From Boesenbergia rotunda (taxonomy: Eukaryota; Streptophyta; Magnoliopsida; Zingiberales; Zingiberaceae), in contig JAGFNQ010002591.1 in the NCBI GenBank assembly GCA_024364735.1, forward strand, positions 44,195 to 108,194: a DNA stretch of 64,000 bases. Direction: 5' to 3'. Under the pieces are notes generated by a model. The model was not told the DNA's origin. It saw only the letters and a program-made list of their open reading frames with translations, and searched no databases. This document shows positions 57,794-64,000 of the stretch, piece by piece (positions within the stretch are counted from its first letter, which is position 1; every line of letters begins with the position of its first letter). A program made the position numbers and the translations under genes.

Positions 57794-59560
57794 CATGTGT
57801 AATTATGAATGTATTAAAACAACATTGATTCTGCAAGACTAGCACGAATTATACTTCTTGGGTTGTCCAAGAAGCTGCTCTTCACTAGATGGAGACATTG
57901 GGATATCGAGTGTTAAACGTGGATGCTAGTTATGGTAACTAGTTCATTGTAGTGACCTACTATGAGACTTCATATGGTTCTCTACATATATAGATATGCC
58001 AATAAAGATCTCATTATAACTCGAGTGCAAGTTTTTTTAGACTTGAGGTATTCAAGTCACCTTGGTCATGGAGACTTATATTTTGACATCTTAAACAAGC
58101 ATCTCCGATGAGGTATCGATCGAAGATGATTGCGTATAAGTCGAGTGTCTAAAGGTATTTGAATAGCCAATAAAGGATTTACCACTCCTTACAAAGGAGA
58201 TGTATACCCTATGGTCACTCATTTGGATTATTATTCAAAGTCTTTGGTCAAAGTATCGCATGTCAAGAGTACGAGACTCTTAGATGCATGTCTGAGTAAT
58301 TTGAATTCACATGAAGAGGATGTATTACTTGGGCTAAGTGTGACGTAGTCATCCTAGTGGGAACTAACACATAGATCATGTCCTGAACCAAGTGGGCATA
58401 AGACAAGTGAAAGGAACAAGGCACAACTAATATAGCTACTGAAAAGTTTAGAAGTGGTTCTGGAATCAACTATAATTTTTTGATCAATTGAGGATCATGA
58501 TATATTGCTAGGTGTCACTCATGATCATTCCATAATTATGGTAATTATGGACGATTAACATAATCGAGAAGCTATAAGGTCACACACACAATGAATTTAT
58601 CTTAGAGACTTACCACGAGTTTGAGAATTGGTTTCTCAAGTCAAATGAGAGACAACATTTGGTTGGACCAAATGTGAAAGGCAAATATGAACAAATATTT
58701 GTTGCAACAGAATTATAGATGAGCCATATCTATTGTAGGCAATATGGATTTATTATAGTTTAATAATAAACCAAAAGAGCTAGGTTTGGTTTAGTTATTA
58801 ACCAAGGTGGTTTAATAATAAACCAAAAAGTTTTGGTTTAATAATAAACCAAGATGATTTGATTTTGAACCAAACTTAATCTTAATGGTAATGAATCGAG
58901 TTGATTTTTCTTATTGGGTTTGGGAGATGACTTGTTCCCCAAGTCATGTAGAGGTGTATTAATACCCCTCTATAAGGGCAAGAGTACATAGAGAATTATT
59001 CTTGGGAGAAAAATCTAATTGGATTACGTTTTCCTCTCCTCGTCTGCCTCTCTTCTCCCAACGCTGCCCATAACCAAAGTGGTCACCCTTTGGTTGCGCC
59101 ACCGCCGACAGCCACCTCGACCATTGGCCTCTAGCCAACTGCCACCAGGGCAAGGGTTGTTACCGACAACCACAAGTGGTGCCAAACCTTCTTTTTGTGT
59201 CATCAGACACAAAAAGATTGGGAGTTCTCTCGGATTAATTCTTCTCCACGCTTGGCTAGTATTGATAGGAGAAGAACGACTTGGGCTTCATGAAATCGGC
59301 TCGATGATACCTTGGCATGGATACAAGTAAAGGCAAACTCTGTTGGATTTACTTGGTGATGCCCTTTCCACTGGCGCCATCCGTCAAGTATGCCTAGAAT
59401 AAAAGTTATTTTAGAAAATTTTATTTAATGATCATGTCTAGCTGTGTTGTATTCTTGCATGCATGTGGTGTATATGATGTAATAATTTAGAAAATTATTA
59501 TATTTTGTCTTCCGCTGTGCATGTTTACGAAACGTGGTTTAGTACACACCACAAATGGCT

Positions 59561-60112
59561 ACGCAACATGTAAGTTGGATGTGAGCATCCTCGCTAAACG
59601 TTGAGCCACTAGTCATTGTCGATCATCAAGTAAACATCCATTCTCCACTACCAGTATGGAAATCACCCCTGTTGAAAAGTGGAGGTGAGCGGTGTTGTAT
59701 CCCTCATTTTGGGTCATTTAGTCAACTACTGAGTCAACCTGAGTGATCTATCTAGGCTAATCCAGGATGGTGGGTTACGAGCATCAATGCCAATGTGTCA
59801 ACCCAGGTTACTTTTTGCCATTTCTTAGTTTTTTCCCTTTCCCCATAGTCAATCCAAACTCTTTTTCTTCTAACTCTAGTTGGGACCTAGGCTATAGACT
59901 GGGTACTTGCTCACATGGCTCCACCCTTGCATTTAGCTCTTGCTCCAAAAAAACTCAAAAGAAATTTTTAAGACTTGGTCTTGAGATAATTAGCGAAGTA
60001 TAAAGAAAAAGATTAAGTAATTGACCTGAAAGAAAAAATAAGAGGAAAAAAACACTTTGCTCAAGTTTATGATTGCATAGAAATTTAGCTCCCCTATTCT
60101 GATACCACTTTT
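59561..60112. other. Unassigned DNA
   Basis: No gene seen. The right end (60098-60112) reads TTCTGATACCACTTTTAGG, a worn primer-site and LTR junction of a minus-strand element. Confidence 0.5.
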
Positions 60113-60767
60113 AGGATCATAGAGGGAGGGGGGTGTTGGAGCAATCTAGGTGCCCTAGGTTTTGATGTTTGGGCAAAGATTTAAGTAGGGTTTATTGTTG
60201 TATTGTATATGTATTGTGAGTATGCAAGACACAGGTACAACAAGGAAAGACCTGACGATGATCGATCAGTCAATAAAAGGGGATGAATTGCTCCTGCAAA
60301 TAAAACTTTATCTTTTGTTCTTTCTAACAAAGATAGAGGTTGGTTCATATGAAAATCAATAATAATAATAATATAAAAAAGAACTTAACAAAAATGAAAA
60401 AGAGACACAACTAAGTTACTTAGTTTACAATCAGAAAATTGCTAATCCAAGGCAGAATGAAACTCGATTCTCTTGAATAACACCTTGGTGCGAAGAAGCC
60501 TTTTACACGCTTGTGGAACTCAGAAAGACAACGGAAAACTGAAAGAAATTTGTTTACAATTCGTTGATCTTAGGAACTGAGCTCTGGTGGCCTATTTATA
60601 GCCCCCAGTCAACTTTATCCGAATGCTGACGTGGCACAATAGGGGCGCTCGAGTTCTTGGGGCACCTGACAAGTGGCCTGGAAGTTTATGCACTTCGCAA
60701 CGTTCGTAAACGACTGAGTCTTGGATAGAATCATATATAGGGCGCTTGTATTCATGAGGGCACCCGG
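60113..60767 (-). repeat. LTR fragments, nested, truncated at right
   Basis: TTTTAGGATCATAGAGGGAG at 60111 looks like the 3' end of a minus-strand SIRE-type LTR. At about 60136 a plus-strand LTR start, TGTTGGAGCAATCTAGG, follows for some 140 bp, like those at 7915 and 60768. From about 60290 to 60767 the minus-strand LTR continues, with a TATA-like CTATAAATAGG near 60590-60600 and GGGGCGCTCGAG/GGGGCACCTG words beyond it. The SIRE-like element at 60768 cuts it off. Confidence 0.55.
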
Positions 60768-61759
60768 TGTTGGAGCAATCTATGGTCCAGAGTGATCATG
60801 TGTGTTGATGTTTGGGCAAAGGGTTTAAGTTAGGTTCACCCTTGTGTTTGATATGTGTATTTGAGTGTGCAGGTGTTGTAGGATACACATGGACTTAGCT
60901 GGACGGCTTCGCGTCTAGTGAAGGATGGTGTGAGGAGACAAGTCGTGGGCTTGTATGCATCCGAGGGGCCGTGGGCAAAGCAGGAACGATGAGCTGAGGG
61001 AAGCGCACTTTGAGGCATATGCGAAGGATGACATGGGGAGATGAGCTGTGGGCTTGCATGCATTCGAGGGACGAGAGCCAAAGTCGAAGAAGGCTTGAAG
61101 GCAACATATCGAGGCTGCTGGATGAAGGGTCAGCTAAGTCGTGAGGGTCCTAGTGCTGAGAGAATTGTACTCGGGAAGGAAAACCCTAGGTTTAAGGGTG
61201 GACCAGTCGACTGATGCTTGGATCAGTCGACTGATGAAATTCATATAAAGATCAATCGACTGATCCTAGGACCAGTCGACTGATGGCGGCAGAAATTCAA
61301 ACGTTTGGCTGTAACGTTCGAATCCAAGTTGGACCAGTCGACTGGTGCTTGGACCAGTCGGCTGGTAACTGTCATTTCAGCCAAGAGCTCTATTTAAGAT
61401 ATCTCAGTTATGGCTGAGAGTTCTTGACAAAATAAGCTTAGTTAGAGCTTATTAGTAGTCTTCAAGTGCTCAAGTGTTGTCGGGAGTTTGTGGCGAGGTT
61501 TCTCCACCCACAAGGAGCGACAAGAGCTAGCCGAAGGTCTTCCGGGGACTCATCCACCAATAGATCGGTATCGTCCACCTAATGGACAGCCGAGGAGTAG
61601 GAGCCTTATCTCCGAACCACGTAAAATGGTTTGTGTTAGCGTTTGTTTATTTGTATTAGTAGTATTTCCGCTTGTGCACGCTAACATTGTAAGGAGAACC
61701 GCGATCGAAGTGGGTGATCGGCTATTCACCCCCTCTAGCCGTACAACAAGGTCCCAACA
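60768..61759 (+). repeat. 5' LTR of the SIRE-like element (992 bp)
   Basis: TGTTGGAGCAATC to GGTCCCAACA. Six dyads of ACCAGTCGACTGGT type lie in 61203-61370, then a TATA-like CTATTTAAG at about 61390, then GGCTATTCACCCCCTCTAG near the 3' end. Confidence 0.87.
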
Positions 61760-61761
61760 AG

Positions 61762-61774
61762 TGGTATCAGAGCC
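61762..61774 (+). promoter_or_regulatory. Primer-binding site (tRNA-iMet type)
   Basis: TGGTATCAGAGCC, two bases after the LTR. Confidence 0.92.
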
Positions 61775-62450
61775 GAGGTTCGCTCATCTACGGACTAACC
61801 ATCGATAGAGAAAAAAGCTAGAGGAAGACAGACTCGGAAGGCCCGCTAGGATGGGATATTCGGATTCCACCTCCATACGACCGAGATGAAATCGATTATT
61901 GGAGGAAGCGCTTGGAGACGTGGTTCCAAATGGATTGGGACCATTGGACCGCATTGGAGGTTCCATTTGAAGCTCCAATGGACAAGAAGGGAAAACGCCT
62001 TCGACCTCGGTATTGGACCAAGGTGTTGGATCGAGAAATGCGAGAGAGGGGGGGGTGAATATCGCAATTCGTTCGGATTTAAAAAGAGCAGGTGCGTAGC
62101 GGAATAATCAAAATCAGACAATGCGAACACCAAGATTTTTACTTGGTTCGGAGCCTGGGTCGACTCCTACTCCAAGGCCCACGGTCGTTGACCGTTTACT
62201 ATGGGCAATACTATAATCGCGCAAAACAATTTTACAAAGATTGATTACAGTAAATTGCAGTAAGGAAAAAGACAGCTTTTCTTTGTTACCGACGTCCGGT
62301 GTAAATCGAAGTTCCAGAGCAGTTGGACGTCGCCGGCGCTTGTATCTCGAGTCTGGAGGGTTCTGGAGCAGAGCGCGGGAGCAGAAGAGCGTGATTGCGT
62401 TCAATGGAATTGATATATTAAACCTGGGGTCGAGGCCCTCTTTATATAGG

Positions 62451-62820
62451 GCAGGGGGCGCCCGACATGCTCGGGGCGCCCCCCACGTGGCTGCAGATCC
62501 GGCGATGCTCTAGTCAAAGCTGATCTCGTTATCTTCGGGATTGTATTTGACTGGGGCGCCCGACGCGCACGGGGCGCCCGATTGACCGGTCAAACTTTAT
62601 CACCGAGGCTTCGCGAGGGTGAGCTGCAGCCGCCTTCAGTGGCGTGGCACAGTGGGCGCCCGAGACACGCGGGGCGCCCGACATGCGCGGCGCCCGCGAC
62701 AAGAGGGGCGCCCGACATGCGCGGGGCGCCCCCCAACGCGCTGCTGTCGGAGGTTTACTTCTCTGCTGACTTTGGGTTGACTCTGGGGCGCCCGACACAT
62801 CCGGGGCGCCCTGCTCAGCT
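62451..62820 (-). repeat. GGGGCGCCC dyads directly upstream of the TATA box
   Basis: At least nine GGGGCGCC or GGGCGCCC words, most in pairs joined by GACATGCGC-type spacers (62457, 62475, 62554, 62572, 62664, 62677, 62705, 62724, 62786, 62803). The words are self-complementary around GGCGCC. The block starts right beside the TATA box at 62441-62450. Confidence 0.9.
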
Positions 62821-63089
62821 GCGGCCTCACTCCTTTGAGGCTCTCTGAGCTGTAGAAACACAGTCCTTCGGTCCTGCATCCAGAGTTAGTCCAAAACAGC
62901 AAATAATAAGTTAGTTAAAACAGCCTTAGCTGTCTTGGTTCTGACTTTGGATCTCCAAAATGGAGCCCTAGGTCGAACCGACGCCTAATGTTCCCTCGAG
63001 GGGAACGCGTCCTCACCTACTCCTCTCGGGAGAGTTTTACCTGGTGCCAACCGGATCCTCCAGTTGGACTTTTGCCCAGCAGTCCTTCG

Positions 63090-63410
63090 CCAGGTCTTGA
63101 GTTACCAAGCTGCCCTTCGCTTGGTGCCTAGCAGCCCTTTGCTAGGTCTTTTCTTCTGGCAGTCCTTCGCCAGTGCCTAGCATTCCTTCGCTAGGGCTTT
63201 TCCATTCTGGCAGTCCTTCGCCAGTGCCTAGTATTCCTTCGCTAGGGCTTTGTCCATTCTGGCAGTCCTTCGCCAGTGCCTAGCATTCCTTCGCTAGGGC
63301 TTTTCCTGTCTGGCAGTCCTTCGCCAGTGCCTAGCATTCCTTCGCTAGGGCTTTCTTTCCTGGCATTCCTTTACCAGTGCCTAGCAGTCCTTCGCTAGGG
63401 CTTTTTCTGC
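63090..63410 (-). repeat. Two-hairpin tandem array (TGGC/GCCA and CCTAGC/GCTAGG)
   Basis: About six units of roughly 45-50 bp. Each has TGGC-AGTCCTTC-GCCA followed by CCTAGC-ATTCCTTC-GCTAGG and then a T-rich spacer. An earlier variant is CAAGC-TGCCCTTC-GCTTGG (63106). The loops share CCTTC while stems differ. Confidence 0.9.
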
Positions 63411-64000
63411 ACACTCAGTGAACAACGTTAGATCACAAATAAACTTAACTTTGAATCCTTTGCCAATATCAAAACCAGGTTCGATATGGTGCTTCCTGCA
63501 CCAACACAAGGATCAAACAGAGGAAGCGGAGGTAGATAAGGAGGTAACTAGAATTGTATTAAATTTATTACCTTCATATATTGTGTCAAATGTAGGAGAA
63601 TACAAGAATGCGTATGAGCTATGGAGAAAGGTGATAGCCTTACATGAAAATTTGACACAAAGACAAGGAGAAGAGGAGCCCAAGGAAAAGGGGTCATTGA
63701 TCCAAGAGAAGGAGAAGGACCAATCAGAGGTTGAATCAAGTTCAACATCCGAAGAGGAGGAGAAAGTGGAATCGCCCACATCCTCAAGTGAGGAAGAAAT
63801 AGAAGAAGTCTCCACCTCCATCAAAGCAAAGGCAAAGGAACACGTAATTTGCTTTAGTTGCAATCAAAAGGGACACTACAAGGATAAGTGTCCATTGGGT
63901 AAGAAAAAGGAGGTAAACCCTAAACTCAAGTCAATTTCTTCAAAAACTAACATGGGTTGTAGGGAAAAGAAGAAGAAGAAGCATATAATTTGTTTCACGT

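Larger units (their letters stand above)
50976..59560 (+). repeat. Angela-like copia LTR, split by a 6.6-kb insertion
   Basis: 50976-51173 and 57794 to about 59560 together match the LTR at 4835-6941 on the opposite strand. Landmarks in order: GTGTCCTAAG, CATGAGAGAA, then after the gap GTGTAATTATGAATG, CTTGGTCATGGAGACTTATA, GATCATGATATATTGC, TGATCATGTCTA and CTTCCGCTGTGCATG. The right end is ragged and no primer site follows, so it is a remnant or solo LTR. A 1-aa-scale open stretch here has no coding meaning. Confidence 0.78.
62024..63506 (-). mobile_element. Perfect solo LTR of a SIRE-type element (1483 bp)
   Basis: TGTTGGATCGAG at the left, GCACCAACA at the right, flanked by exact 5-bp duplications CAAGG (62019-62023 and 63507-63511). 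No internal sequence. A solo LTR forms by recombination between the two LTRs of a full element. AGAGGGGGGGGTGAATATCG near the left end shows minus orientation. TATA on the minus strand at 62441-62450. Confidence 0.95.
60768..64000 (+). mobile_element. SIRE-like copia retrotransposon, 5' part, continues past the window
   Basis: 5' LTR 60768-61759, primer site 61762-61774, then gag running to the window end. Same family as the remnant at 6942-9053. A solo LTR (62024-63506) interrupts gag. Upstream flank CCCGG (60763-60767) should recur after its 3' LTR outside the window. Confidence 0.85.
61845..64000 (+). pseudogene. SIRE-like gag, split by a solo LTR
   Basis: Before the insertion the frame reads WDIRIPPPYDRDEIDYWRKR, then FQMDWDHWTALEVPF and KGKRLRPRYWTK. 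After 63506 the same frame resumes (QTEEAEVDKEVTRIVLNLLP, then YELWRKVIALHENL), a Glu/Ser-rich spacer, then zinc knuckle CFSCNQKGHYKDKC near 63852-63895. A second knuckle begins at the window edge (HIICF). Skipping the inserted LTR and one target-duplication copy leaves the frame open, so the insertion may be the main lesion in the part seen. A clear start codon was not identified. Confidence 0.8.

Noticed and set aside
62529..62902. Overlapping open frames rich in Arg, Ala and Pro
   Set aside because: GC-rich dyad words of the LTR keep several frames open by composition.

Overview
This is nuclear DNA from a flowering plant. It carries plant-specific LTR-retrotransposon lineages (Angela-like and SIRE-like Ty1/copia, Athila-like Ty3/gypsy), primer-binding sites for plant tRNA-iMet and tRNA-Asp, plant-type MITEs, and one host gene: a seven-exon terpene synthase of the angiosperm TPS-b (monoterpene) type. 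A terpene-rich monocot such as a ginger relative would fit, but that is a guess. No rRNA or tRNA gene, CRISPR array or intact protein-coding host gene was found. Nearly everything else is nested transposable elements in various states of decay.

Layout. 1-6941: minus-strand Angela-like copia element (RT, IN, gag, leader, 2.1-kb 5' LTR), inserted in the tail of a plus-strand SIRE-like copia element (6942-9053). 9054-10339: unassigned DNA. 10340-23934: complete 13.6-kb Athila-like gypsy element with 2.5-kb LTRs, a 5-bp target duplication and decayed gag-pol. 23935-24420: a 351-bp tandem duplication. 24421-31382: a giant inverted-repeat (foldback) Mutator-like element with a 9-bp target duplication. 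Its arms contain arrays of a 158-bp tandem repeat, and a 2.1-kb solo LTR is inserted in one arm. 31392-33000: a decayed pararetrovirus-like segment holding a 383-bp MITE. 33.0-37.3 kb: a very AT-rich old non-autonomous element. 38820-41067: terpene synthase pseudogene on the minus strand, with a 131-bp tandem array directly upstream. 42846-48523: minus-strand Ty3/gypsy element with 730-bp LTRs and a deletion removing the start of RT. 48529-50975: older LTR and gag remnants with a SINE-like insertion. 50976-about 59560: an Angela-like LTR split by a 6.6-kb non-autonomous gag-only element (51174-57793). 60113-64000: LTR fragments, then a plus-strand SIRE-like element whose gag is split by a perfect solo LTR (62024-63506).

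Two signals stand out. First, the foldback element at 24.4-31.4 kb is a multi-kilobase palindrome whose centre coincides with a small hairpin present in every 158-bp unit. This suggests how it formed, and it predicts a very long double-stranded RNA if transcribed. Second, at least five distinct SIRE-type LTRs share one architecture despite different sequences: short inverted-repeat (dyad) motifs, placed just upstream of the TATA box wherever I could find one, and in the longer LTRs a second array of small hairpins with compensating base changes between units.

Decay is mostly by transitions. The copia gag-pol is still in one frame and is broken only by stop codons of the kind C-to-T or G-to-A change produces. 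The 26 differences between the two 730-bp gypsy LTRs are about 24 transitions to 2 transversions. This is what methylated, silenced plant retroelements are expected to show. All readings are by eye; lineage names rest on motif resemblance, not on a search.
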